Positions 27,560 to 34,920 of a stretch of DNA of 64,000 nt are shown piece after piece. A model generated the notes under the pieces. That model worked only from the letters and a program-made list of their open reading frames with translations, was not told where the DNA came from and did not search any database. The stretch lies in contig CAWFME010000005.1 in assembly GCA_963816955.1 (NCBI GenBank), positions 1 through 64,000 on the forward strand, given 5' to 3'. Made by a program: the position numbers and the translations under genes. The DNA comes from DATFQI01 sp963816955. Lineage in GTDB: Bacteria; Actinomycetota; Thermoleophilia; Solirubrobacterales; Solirubrobacteraceae. The stretch's first letter is position 1. Every line of letters begins with the position of its first letter.

Positions 27560-28539
27560 CGCAGCCCCCTCCCGAGCGCGCGCAGCCAGTCGCCGTCGGT
27601 GCGCACCTCGACGTGGCGGGCGCGCGCCCGCCGCAGCGCGGCGCGCAGGGCGTCGCGGCGCGCGAGCTCGGCGGCGGCGAAGCGCCGGCGCAGCTCGGCG
27701 CCCGAGGAGTCCGCGCGGACGCGCGTGCCGGTCTCCGGATCGGTCAGCACGAGCGGGCCGGCGTCCGGGAGCTCGCCCTCGCGCGGGTCGACGACCTCGG
27801 CCGCGAGCACGTCGTGGCGGGCGGCCAGCGCGCCGAGCTGCCGCGACCACGGCGGCGGCTCGGAGACCGCAGGGTGGGTGGGGACGGTGTCCCGGAAGTC
27901 TGAGATGACGACGACCAGCCCCGGCCCGCGGGCCAGCCGGCCGGCCCGGCGCAGGGCCGCGCCGAGCGCCTCGTCGCCGGGCGCGTGGCCGTCGGCGGCG
28001 ACGCCCTCGGCGAGCACGCGCTGCAGCGCCACGAGCCCGCGGCGGCCGCCGCGCGGCGGCAGCATGCGCTGGACCGGCGCCCCGCAGGTGAGCAGCGCCA
28101 CGCGCCCGCCGCGGCGGGCCGCCAGGCGAGCGACCACCGTCGCCACGCCCGCGGCCACGTCGGACTTCAGCCGCGCGGCGGTGCCGAACGCCATCGAGGC
28201 GGAGACGTCGAGCACGATCCAGGTCGTGAGCGTGCGCTCGGGTACGTCGTCGCGGACGTGCGGCACGCCGGTGCGGGCGCTGGCCGCTGCGTCGAGCCGG
28301 CGGACGTCGTCGCCGACCTGGTAGGGCCGCAGCTGGGCCAGCTCCGTGCCCGTCCCGAGCCCCGCCGCCCGCCGCTCGCCGGGCAGCACCCCGGCGGCGC
28401 GGCGGGCGATCACGAGGTCCAGCGCCTCGACGAGGCCCCCGGCGATCGGACCGGGGCCCTGCGAGGAGGCCGGCACGGCGAGGCCCGCGACGCCGTCCCG
28501 CGTGCGGGCCCGCCGCTGCTCGATCGCGGCGAGGCTCAT
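27556..28539 (-). CDS. DUF58 domain protein of the MoxR-VWA operon
   Basis: 327 residues with the DUF58 block GTELAQLRPYQVGDDVRRLDAAASARTG (residues about 65-95) followed by a degenerate VWA fold (IVLDVSASMAFGTAA, VVVISDFRD). DUF58 proteins are the usual middle partner between MoxR and VWA proteins. It overlaps both neighbours by four bases (ATGA), so the three proteins are made together. Confidence 0.85.
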   Translation of the reverse strand: MSLAAIEQRRARTRDGVAGLAVPASSQGPGPIAGGLVEALDLVIARRAAGVLPGERRAAGLGTGTELAQLRPYQVGDDVRRLDAAASARTGVPHVRDDVPERTLTTWIVLDVSASMAFGTAARLKSDVAAGVATVVARLAARRGGRVALLTCGAPVQRMLPPRGGRRGLVALQRVLAEGVAADGHAPGDEALGAALRRAGRLARGPGLVVVISDFRDTVPTHPAVSEPPPWSRQLGALAARHDVLAAEVVDPREGELPDAGPLVLTDPETGTRVRADSSGAELRRRFAAAELARRDALRAALRRARARHVEVRTDGDWLRALGRGLR

Positions 28540-29552
28540 GCCGCGGCCTCCTCCGGCGCGCGCCCGTTCTCGGCGAACGCGCGCTCCGGCGCGCCGCCGC
28601 CGACCCGCTCGAGCACGGCGCCGAGCACCTCGTCGGCGGTCACGCCATCCCCGATCGCGTCGTAGGTGAGCACGAGCCGGTGGCGCAGCACGTCGGCGGC
28701 GACGTCGGCGACGTCCTCGGCGACGGCATGGCGGCGGCCGCGCAGCAGCGCGAGCGCCTGCGCCGCCTGCACCAGCCCGATCGGGCCGCGGGGGCTCGCC
28801 CCGTACTCGATCAGCGGCTCGAGCGCGGCCAGGCCGTAGCGGGCGGGATGGCGCGTGGCGTCCGCGAGCGCGACGGCATAGCCGATCACCTCGCGGTCGG
28901 CGTAGACCTCGCGGGCGGCGGCGCTCGCGGTCTGCAGCGCGGCCGTCGAGAGCCGCTCGCGCACCTTCACGGGCGGCGCGATCGCGCGCCCGACGACGGC
29001 GGCCTCCTCGCCCGTCGACGGGTAGTCGACGACGAGCTTGAACAGGAAGCGGTCGACCTGCGCCTCCGGGAGCGGGTAGGTGCCCTCGGACTCGATCGGG
29101 TTCTGCGTCGCCATCACGAGGAACGGCGCCGGCAGCGGGAACGTCTCGCCGCCGATCGTGACCTGGCGCTCCTGCATGACCTCCAGCAGGGCGGACTGGA
29201 CCTTCGCCGGCGCGCGGTTGATCTCGTCGGCGAGCAGGAAGTTGCCGAACACGGGGCCCAGCTCGGTGTCGAAGCGCCCCGTGTCCGGGCGGTAGACGCG
29301 GGTGCCGACGAGATCCGAGGGGACGAGGTCGGGCGTGAACTGCACGCGGCGGAAGGAGCCGCCGAGCACCTCCGCGAGCGTCTTGACGGTGAGCGTCTTG
29401 GCCAGCCCGGGGACGCCCTCGAGCAGGACGTGGCCGCCGGCCAGCAGGGCGACGAGCAGGCGCTCGAGCATCGCGTCCTGCCCGACGATCACGCGCTTGA
29501 GCTCGTACATCGCCTCCTCGAGCCCCACGCGGGGATCGGGCTCGGTCTCCAT
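28536..29552 (-). CDS. MoxR-family AAA+ ATPase
   Basis: 338 residues. Walker A appears as EGVPGLAKT, Walker B as LLADEINRAPAKVQSALLEVMQE, and sensor 1 as MATQNPIESEGTYPLPEAQVDRF, the hallmark MoxR arrangement. It is the ATP-driven chaperone of the three-gene MoxR-DUF58-VWA unit. ATG 29552 is preferred over GTG 29555 because AAAGGAG lies seven bases upstream of it. Confidence 0.9.
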   Translation of the reverse strand: METEPDPRVGLEEAMYELKRVIVGQDAMLERLLVALLAGGHVLLEGVPGLAKTLTVKTLAEVLGGSFRRVQFTPDLVPSDLVGTRVYRPDTGRFDTELGPVFGNFLLADEINRAPAKVQSALLEVMQERQVTIGGETFPLPAPFLVMATQNPIESEGTYPLPEAQVDRFLFKLVVDYPSTGEEAAVVGRAIAPPVKVRERLSTAALQTASAAAREVYADREVIGYAVALADATRHPARYGLAALEPLIEYGASPRGPIGLVQAAQALALLRGRRHAVAEDVADVAADVLRHRLVLTYDAIGDGVTADEVLGAVLERVGGGAPERAFAENGRAPEEAAA

Positions 29553-29596
29553 CACATGACTCCTTTCGGGGTGGGCGGATACGAGGCTGGCCGCCC

Positions 29597-29616
29597 GCCC
29601 GTCAGCTCCGCATAAG
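29597..29616. promoter_or_regulatory. Copy 1 of a 20-bp motif shared by two VWA-operon promoter regions
   Basis: GCCCGTCAGCTCCGCATAAG matches 17 of 20 bases with positions 33594-33613, which lies in the equivalent place upstream of the HtrA-VWA operon. Both copies sit between a leftward VWA-containing operon and a rightward regulatory gene. A common activator or sigma factor site is the likely meaning. Confidence 0.45.
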
Positions 29617-29634
29617 CGCGGGTCTTGAGCCGAT

Positions 29635-29656
29635 GCTCAGGTTCCGCTCAGGGTCC
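29635..29656 (+). promoter_or_regulatory. Tandem 11-bp direct repeat, likely binding site of the OmpR-type response regulator
   Basis: GCTCAGGTTCC and GCTCAGGGTCC are adjacent 11-bp repeats (10 of 11 identical), the spacing typical for OmpR/PhoB dimers. They cover the -35 position relative to the TAGCGT -10 at 29673, 30 bases before the response regulator gene, suggesting autoregulation by class II activation. Confidence 0.5.
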
Positions 29657-29672
29657 TTTGAGCCCGCGCGCC

Positions 29673-29678
29673 TAGCGT
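29673..29678 (+). promoter_or_regulatory. Leaderless promoter -10 of the response regulator gene
   Basis: TAGCGT ends seven bases before ATG 29686. This fixes the start at ATG 29686 and not the in-frame GTG at 29677, which would lie upstream of the transcription start. Confidence 0.5.
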
Positions 29679-29685
29679 GCGCCGC

Positions 29686-30339
29686 ATGCGCGTGCTGGTC
29701 GCAGAGGACGAACCGAGGGTCGCGGCCGCCGTGGCGCGCGGGCTGCGCCGCGAGGGCATGGCCGTCGACATCGCGTCCGACGGGGCGAGCGCGCTCTACA
29801 AGGCGCGCGTGAACCCCTATGACGTCGTCGTGCTCGACCGCGACCTGCCCGAGCTGCACGGCGACGACGTCTGCCGCGAGCTGGCCGCCGAGCAACCCGC
29901 CACGAAGGTGCTGATGCTCACCGCCGCGCGCTCGACCGACGCGCTCGTCCAGGGCCTCGCGCTCGGCGCCGACGACTACCTGCCCAAGCCGTTCCGGTTC
30001 GCCGAGCTGGTGGCGCGGCTGCGCGCGCTGGGCCGCCGGCGCGGCGAGGCGCTGCCGCCCGTGCTGCGCGCCGGCGACGTCGAGCTCGACCCCGGCCGCC
30101 GCATCGCGACGCGCGCGGGCGCCCTGCTGGACCTCGCGCCGAAGGAGTTCGCCGTGCTCGAGTCCCTGCTGGCCGCGCGCGGCCAGGTCGTCTCCCCCGA
30201 GGCGCTGGTGGAGCGGGTCTGGGACGAGCAGCTCGACCCGCTCTCCAACACGCTGCGGATGACGGTGATGACGCTGCGCCGCAAGCTCGGCGACCCGCCG
30301 CTGATCGAGACCGTGCGCGGCAGCGGCTACCGGCTGTGA
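29686..30339 (+). CDS. OmpR/PhoB-family response regulator
   Basis: 217 residues. The receiver domain has acidic DE near residue 8-9, phospho-acceptor Asp51 (VVVLDRDLPELHGD) and the lysine in YLPKPFRFAEL. The C-terminal winged helix (LDLAPKEFAVLESLLAARGQVVSPEALVERVWDEQLDPLSNTLRMTVMTLRRKLGDPPLIETVRGSGYRL) binds DNA. It is coupled to the kinase gene by a GTGA overlap, and a tandem repeat upstream is a probable own binding site. Confidence 0.92.
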   Translation: MRVLVAEDEPRVAAAVARGLRREGMAVDIASDGASALYKARVNPYDVVVLDRDLPELHGDDVCRELAAEQPATKVLMLTAARSTDALVQGLALGADDYLPKPFRFAELVARLRALGRRRGEALPPVLRAGDVELDPGRRIATRAGALLDLAPKEFAVLESLLAARGQVVSPEALVERVWDEQLDPLSNTLRMTVMTLRRKLGDPPLIETVRGSGYRL

Positions 30340-31244
30340 GGAGCCCGTCGCTGCGCCTGCGGCTGACCGCGCTCTATGGCGGCCTGCTGCTGGTCGCGAT
30401 GGCGCTGGTGCTGGGCGCCTCCTACTGGCTCGTCGGCCGCCACCTCGACCGCACGCTGCCGCCCGTGGACGCCGCCTCCGCGCTGCGCGCGCTCGGGCTC
30501 CAGTACGGGCTGGCGCTGGCCGGCGCGACGCTGCTCGCGGCCGGCGTCGGCTGGCTGTTCGCCGGCCGCCAGCTCGCGCCGATGGCGCGCGCCTTCGCCG
30601 CCCAGGAGCGCTTCGTGGCCAACGCCGGCCACGAGCTGCGCAGCCCGCTGACCGTGATCCGCACGGAGGCCGAGGTCGCGCTCGCCGACCCCGCCGCCGG
30701 CCCGGGCGAGCTGCGCGAGATGGGCGCGGTCGTCGTCGAGGCCGCCGAGCGCATGGACCATCTGCTCGACGGGCTGATGGAGCTCGCCCGCGGCAGCCGC
30801 CGGGTGGCGCAGGGAGAGCCGGTCGACCTGGCCGCGGTCGTGCGCGCGCCGGCCGGCTCGGCGACGCTGCCGGTGACGCTGCACCTCGACCTCGCGCCGG
30901 CCCGCACGCGCGGCGACGCCCGGCTGCTCGAGCGCCTCGCGGGCAACCTGATCGACAACGGCCTGCGTTACAACCACGACGGCGGGCGCGTGGACGTGCG
31001 CACGCGCGAGGCCGACGGGCGGGCGCTGCTGCACGTCTCCAACTCCGGCCCGCGCCTGGACCCCGCCGGGGTCACCCGGCTGCTCGAGCCGTTCGAGCGC
31101 GGCGGCCGCACCGGCGAAGGCCGCGGCGCCGGGCTCGGCCTGTCGATCGTGCGCGCGATCGCCGAGGCCCACGGCGGCGACGTGGCGCTGCGGGCGCGCG
31201 AGGCCGGCGGGCTCGACGTCGAGGTCGCGCTCCCGCGCAGCTAG
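30336..31244 (+). CDS. Membrane sensor histidine kinase
   Basis: 302 residues. Two membrane helices (about 10-33 and 56-76) with a very short outside loop, then the H-box FVANAGHELRSPLTVIR (phospho-accepting His99) and the ATPase domain: N-box GNLIDNGLRYNHDGG, and G-boxes in RGAGLGLSIVRAIAEAHGG. There is no HAMP domain and almost no extracellular part, so it may sense the membrane itself. GTG 30336 overlaps the regulator stop. Its stop overlaps the convergent small gene at 31241. Confidence 0.9.
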   Translation: MRSPSLRLRLTALYGGLLLVAMALVLGASYWLVGRHLDRTLPPVDAASALRALGLQYGLALAGATLLAAGVGWLFAGRQLAPMARAFAAQERFVANAGHELRSPLTVIRTEAEVALADPAAGPGELREMGAVVVEAAERMDHLLDGLMELARGSRRVAQGEPVDLAAVVRAPAGSATLPVTLHLDLAPARTRGDARLLERLAGNLIDNGLRYNHDGGRVDVRTREADGRALLHVSNSGPRLDPAGVTRLLEPFERGGRTGEGRGAGLGLSIVRAIAEAHGGDVALRAREAGGLDVEVALPRS

Positions 31245-31429
31245 ACCTGGTCCCGCTCGTGCGAGCGGAAGGGGCAGTCGGCGAACTTCGGCACGGCCTG
31301 CTCGGCGGCGGCGACCTCGAGCCGGGTGTCGACGCTCGTCACGCCCTGGACGGCCAGGGTGAACAGCGCGATGCCGGCCACGACGATGGCGACCGCCACC
31401 GCGCGACCCAGGACGGATACGAGGGTCAT
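31241..31429 (-). CDS. Small single-span membrane protein, unknown function
   Basis: 62 residues: an N-terminal hydrophobic helix (about 8-29, VAVAIVVAGIALFTLAVQGV) followed by a charged tail containing FADCPFRSHERDQV with one cysteine. It follows the VWA gene by 42 bases on the same strand and could be the last gene of the HtrA-VWA operon. No strong ribosome site is visible, so it could be spurious, but the membrane-anchor composition favours a real gene. Confidence 0.45.
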   Translation of the reverse strand: MTLVSVLGRAVAVAIVVAGIALFTLAVQGVTSVDTRLEVAAAEQAVPKFADCPFRSHERDQV

Positions 31430-31471
31430 GCGGTGGCAGTCAACCGCGCTTTCCTCAAGCGCTCCTGAAGC

Positions 31472-32410
31472 TCACACGAGCCGCCGGAACCACAGCAGCG
31501 ACAGCCCGCTGCCGCTAGCGAGCAGCACGAGCGCGCCGCCGGCGAATCCGGCGGTGACCTCGCGGTCTTGGCGCTCCGTCGCCACCTGCGAGCCGAGCCG
31601 CTCGTAGACCTCGCGCAGCGCGTCCGTTCGCTCGGCGGTGAACGCGCGCCCGCCCGAGCGCTCGGCGATCTCGCGCAGCGCGCCGGTGTCCGGCGGGACG
31701 CGCTGGCCGTCCGGCAGCGTGCCCGAGGCCGTGCCGAGCGCGACCGTGTAGACGGGCACGCCCATCGCCTTGGCCTCGTCGGCGACCGGGAGCGGGTCGC
31801 GGCCGTGGGTGGACTTGCCGTCGGAGAGCAGGACCACGGCGGCGGGCGGGCGGCGCCCCTCGTCGGCTTGTCGCGCGCGCAGCATCGCCAGCGAGGTCGC
31901 GAGCGCGTCGCCGGTGGCGGTGCCGCCGGACGCGCGCATCTTCTCGCGCAGCCCTTGGCGAAGCGCCTCGCGGTCGCGGGTCGGCGCCTGCACCGCCTCG
32001 GCGCGGTGGTCGAACACGACGGCGCCGACGCGCACCTCGCCGGGCACCTCCTCCAGGAAGCGCTCGCCGGCCGCGAGCGTCGCCGCGAGCCGCGACGGCT
32101 TGACGTCGGTCGCCTGCATCGAGCCCGAGTGGTCCATCGCCAGCACGATGCTCGCCTGCTCGGCCGGCACCGCGACGCTGACCTGCGGGCGGGCGAGCGC
32201 CGCCAGCAGCCCGGCGAGCGCGATCAGGCCGAGCGCCGGCGGGACGTGGCGGCGCCAGCCGGGCCGGCGCGGCAGCACCGAGGCGGCGGTGGCGGGCGCG
32301 GCGAAGGCGTGCTCCCGGCGGCGCCGGCGGCGCTCGGCCGTCAGGTAGAACGCGACCGCCGCCGGGACGGCCAGCAGCGCGAGCAGCAACAGCGGCTGCT
32401 GGAAGCTCAT
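31472..32410 (-). CDS. VWA-domain membrane protein (BatA-like), paralog of the gene at 26.6 kb
   Basis: 312 residues, the same length and plan as the protein at 26621: MSFQQPLLLLALLAVPAAVAFYL anchor, second helix, MIDAS DHSGSM, TATGDALATSLAML and a C-terminal helix. Here the partner is an HtrA-type protease instead of MoxR and DUF58, with start and stop overlapping (ATGA). The two VWA genes look like products of a duplication adopted by different operons. Confidence 0.85.
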   Translation of the reverse strand: MSFQQPLLLLALLAVPAAVAFYLTAERRRRRREHAFAAPATAASVLPRRPGWRRHVPPALGLIALAGLLAALARPQVSVAVPAEQASIVLAMDHSGSMQATDVKPSRLAATLAAGERFLEEVPGEVRVGAVVFDHRAEAVQAPTRDREALRQGLREKMRASGGTATGDALATSLAMLRARQADEGRRPPAAVVLLSDGKSTHGRDPLPVADEAKAMGVPVYTVALGTASGTLPDGQRVPPDTGALREIAERSGGRAFTAERTDALREVYERLGSQVATERQDREVTAGFAGGALVLLASGSGLSLLWFRRLV

Positions 32411-33573
32411 GGCGTGCGCCCCGCGCGGTTGCCGAGCTCCACCTCGAGCGTGCGGCTGTCGCCGCCGCGGCGGACCTCGACCTCGACCGTCTGGCCGGGG
32501 CGCATGTCCTGGATCGCCCCCGCCACGTCGTCGGGCTCCTGCACCCGCTCGCCGGCGACCCGCACGATCACGTCGCCGGTGCGCACGCCCGCGCCGGCCG
32601 CCGGGCCGTTCGCGGTGACCTCGCGCACGAGCGCGCCGCCGCTGCCCGCCGTCGTCGAGACGCCGAGGAACGGCCGCTCGATCGTCTCGCCGCGCTCGAG
32701 CCGCGGCACGACGTCGGCGACGGTGTTGGCCGGCACGGCGAAGCCGATCCCGACGTTGCCGTTGGCGCCGCTGCCGCCCGTGGCGATCTGCGAGTTGACG
32801 CCGATCACGCGCCCGCGCGCGTCGAGCAGCGGGCCGCCGGAGTTGCCCGGGTTGATCGGCGCGTCCGTCTGGATCACGCGGTCGATCTGGAAGCCGTCCG
32901 GCGCCTGGATGTGACGGCCGGTGCCGGACACGATCCCGGCCGTGGCCGTCTGCGGCAGCCCGAACGGCGAGCCGATCGCGACCGCGAGCTGGCCCGTGCG
33001 AACCCCGTCGGAGTCGGCCAGCTCGAGCGCGTGCAGCGGCCCGGTGTCCGACGTGTCGACCTCGAGCACCGCGAGGTCCGAAGAGCGGTCGACGCCGGCC
33101 ACGCGCGCTTGGGCGGTCTCCTCGTCGGCGAACTGCACCTGCACGGTGCGCGAGGAGCCGACGACGTGCGCGTTGGTCACCAGCGTGCCGCCCTCGTCGA
33201 TCACGAAGCCCGTCCCCGAGCCGCTGCCGGTGCGCACGGACACCACGCCCTCGCGGGCGGACTCGTAGATCGCCTGGACGTCGCCGTTCGGGCGCGCCCC
33301 GCCGACGGTCGGCGCGACGGCGCGCGGCTGCGAGGCGCTCTGGGCCGTGTCGCGGTCGAGCACGCCGAGGCCGAACAGCGAGGCGGTGACGAGGACGGCC
33401 GAGGCGGCGCCCCCGGCCACGCCGGCGGCGAGCCGGCCGCGGCGGCCGGAGTCGCGTATGGGCGGCGACGGGACGGGATCGGCGGGTGGTGGAGGATCGG
33501 CGACTCTTGTCGCGGGCCGGATGCGGCGATCGCCCGTGGGATCGCCGTGGAGCCACAGGTGGGGATCGGTCAT
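32407..33573 (-). CDS. Membrane-anchored HtrA/DegP-like serine protease with PDZ domain
   Basis: 388 residues. A Pro-rich cytoplasmic tail and one membrane helix (about 50-70, LAAGVAGGAASAVLVTASLFGL) lead to a trypsin-like domain with His in TNAHVVG, Asp in SSDLAVLEV and Ser in NPGNSGGPL, then a PDZ domain (about 290-380). These proteases degrade or refold damaged envelope proteins. ATG 33573 (MTDPHLWL) is the likely start; the open frame continues upstream without conserved sequence. Confidence 0.9.
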   Translation of the reverse strand: MTDPHLWLHGDPTGDRRIRPATRVADPPPPADPVPSPPIRDSGRRGRLAAGVAGGAASAVLVTASLFGLGVLDRDTAQSASQPRAVAPTVGGARPNGDVQAIYESAREGVVSVRTGSGSGTGFVIDEGGTLVTNAHVVGSSRTVQVQFADEETAQARVAGVDRSSDLAVLEVDTSDTGPLHALELADSDGVRTGQLAVAIGSPFGLPQTATAGIVSGTGRHIQAPDGFQIDRVIQTDAPINPGNSGGPLLDARGRVIGVNSQIATGGSGANGNVGIGFAVPANTVADVVPRLERGETIERPFLGVSTTAGSGGALVREVTANGPAAGAGVRTGDVIVRVAGERVQEPDDVAGAIQDMRPGQTVEVEVRRGGDSRTLEVELGNRAGRTP

Positions 33574-33593
33574 GACGTGCAGGCTCACGGGCG

Positions 33594-33613
33594 GCCCGTC
33601 AGCTCGGGATAAG
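33594..33613. promoter_or_regulatory. Copy 2 of the 20-bp motif shared by two VWA-operon promoter regions
   Basis: GCCCGTCAGCTCGGGATAAG matches 17 of 20 bases with 29597-29616. It lies 21 bases upstream of the htrA start on the minus strand and 76 bases before the sigma factor gene on the plus strand. Confidence 0.45.
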
Positions 33614-33688
33614 GGATCAGCCGCGCTTGATCTGGCGTTGAGGCCACGCCCGGGGCGGCGCTTAGGAAGCGCCGCGACGGTGGACGGC

Positions 33689-34528
33689 ATGACCGATGAC
33701 CCGGGCTTCGCCGGCTTCTTGGGGGAGATGGCGCGCGTGCCGCTGCTGACGGCGGCCGACGAGCGCCGTCTCGCGCTGCGCGTCGAGCGGGGAGACCTCG
33801 CCGCCAAGCAGCGGATGATCGAGGCCAACCTGCGCCTCGTCGTGCACATCGCGCGCTCCTTCCAGCGCGCCGACCACGGGCTCGCGCTCGCGGACCTCGT
33901 CCAGGAGGGCACGTTCGGCCTCGTGCGCGCCGTCGAGAAGTTCGACCCGCGCCGCGGCCTGCGCTTCTCCACCTACGCCACGATCTGGATCCGCCAGTCG
34001 ATCTCGCGCTCGATCACCAACAAGGGCCGCGCGATCCGCCTGCCGGCCTCCGTCGAGCAGCGCCTGTTCGCGCTGCGGCGCGCCGAGCGCGCGCTCGCCG
34101 CCGCGCTCGGGCGCGAGCCCACGACGGCCGAGGCGGCCGCGGAGCTGGGCTGGTCCGAGAGCGACGTGCAGGAGCTGCTGCGCGCCGACCGCCGCATGCT
34201 CTCGCTGCAGCAGCCGGCGGGGGCCGAGGCGGAGACCGAGCTCGGTGAGCTGCTCCCCGACGACGGCCCGTCGCCGTTCGAGCAGGTGGAGGCCGCGCTG
34301 CTCGGCGGCGAGGTGCAGGCCCTGCTGGCGACGCTCCAGCCGCGCGAGCGCGCGCTGCTGGAGCTGCGCTACGGGCTCGGCGGCAACACGCCGCTGACGC
34401 GATCGGAGACCGCGCGCCGGCTCGGCCTGCGCCGGCGCGACGTGGTGCGCCTGGAGGAGCTGGCCCTGCGGCGCCTGCGCGCCCGCCCCGCGCCCGGCGG
34501 CTCCGCCGCCCTAGGATCTGCGGCATGA
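33689..34528 (+). CDS. Sigma-70 family RNA polymerase sigma factor (RpoD-like, group 2/3)
   Basis: 279 residues with region 1.2 (VPLLTAADERRLALRVERGDLAAKQRMIEANLRLVVHIARSF), the region 2 core (GLALADLVQEGTFGLVRAVEKFDPRRGLRFSTYATIWIRQSISRSI), region 3 (RLPASVEQRLFALRRAERALAAALGREPTTAEAAAELGW) and region 4 (LQPRERALLELRYGL...SETARRLGLRRRDVVRLEELALRRLR). It lacks a long region 1.1, so it is a secondary factor. It overlaps the next small gene by four bases. Confidence 0.9.
   Translation: MTDDPGFAGFLGEMARVPLLTAADERRLALRVERGDLAAKQRMIEANLRLVVHIARSFQRADHGLALADLVQEGTFGLVRAVEKFDPRRGLRFSTYATIWIRQSISRSITNKGRAIRLPASVEQRLFALRRAERALAAALGREPTTAEAAAELGWSESDVQELLRADRRMLSLQQPAGAEAETELGELLPDDGPSPFEQVEAALLGGEVQALLATLQPRERALLELRYGLGGNTPLTRSETARRLGLRRRDVVRLEELALRRLRARPAPGGSAALGSAA
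34512..34517 (+). promoter_or_regulatory. Possible internal leaderless promoter before the 71-residue gene
   Basis: TAGGAT inside the end of the sigma factor gene stands seven bases before ATG 34525, the spacing found repeatedly here. It would allow the small protein to be made apart from the sigma factor. Confidence 0.35.
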
Positions 34529-34740
34529 GCGATCTCGAGCGCCGCCCCAGCCGGACACCGCGCCGCCAGCGCGAGCAGCGCGCCTATCGGCTCGTCCAGG
34601 TCGGCGGCGGCGCCGCGCTCGCGGCCGTCGCCGGGCTGATCCTCTCGATCGCCGGCGTGATCGGCTCCACGCTCTGGGTCATCGCCGCGATCGTCGCGGC
34701 CGTGTGCGCCGTGCTGTTCTGGCGCACGGTCTCCAAGTAA
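34525..34740 (+). CDS. Small two-span membrane protein, unknown function
   Basis: 71 residues: a basic N-terminus (SDLERRPSRTPRRQREQR) and two hydrophobic segments (about 29-45 and 49-66). The ATG overlaps the sigma factor stop (ATGA) and a -10 element lies seven bases upstream. It is not an obvious anti-sigma factor because it has almost no cytoplasmic domain, but a membrane partner of the sigma factor is conceivable. Confidence 0.6.
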   Translation: MSDLERRPSRTPRRQREQRAYRLVQVGGGAALAAVAGLILSIAGVIGSTLWVIAAIVAAVCAVLFWRTVSK

Positions 34741-34780
34741 GGAGTTCCTGAACGCAGGGCCGCTCGGGCGCAACCCGGGC

Positions 34781-34786
34781 TAGGCT
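34781..34786 (+). promoter_or_regulatory. Candidate -10 of the terC riboswitch leader
   Basis: TAGGCT ends seven bases before the first base of the riboswitch P1 helix, so transcription would begin right at the aptamer. Confidence 0.45.
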
Positions 34787-34793
34787 GGAGGAG

Positions 34794-34910
34794 TCGAAGG
34801 GAAGTATCCCGTCGGCGGGTGCCGTCAACACGGCTCGGCCCGTACGGCCGATCCCGGTCCCCGCAGCCCTACCGGGCGGAGAAACCTTCGCGGACACCCG
34901 ACTCCGCGGA
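34794..34910 (+). ncRNA. yybP-ykoY manganese riboswitch upstream of terC
   Basis: P1 pairs CGAAGG (34795-34800) with CCTTCG (34885-34890). The strands carry the conserved flanks of the family: GGGAAGTA after the 5' arm, a GTCAAC segment near 34824, and GGAGAAACC before the 3' arm. An alternative hairpin (CGCGGA 34889-34894 with TCCGCG 34903-34908) uses the last bases of P1 and adjoins the GGAGG ribosome site, giving a plausible switch. Aptamers of this class bind Mn2+ and typically control TerC-like exporters, exactly the downstream gene. The fit is by eye; a covariance-model search would settle it. Confidence 0.75.
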
Positions 34911-34920
34911 GGCCCTGCCC

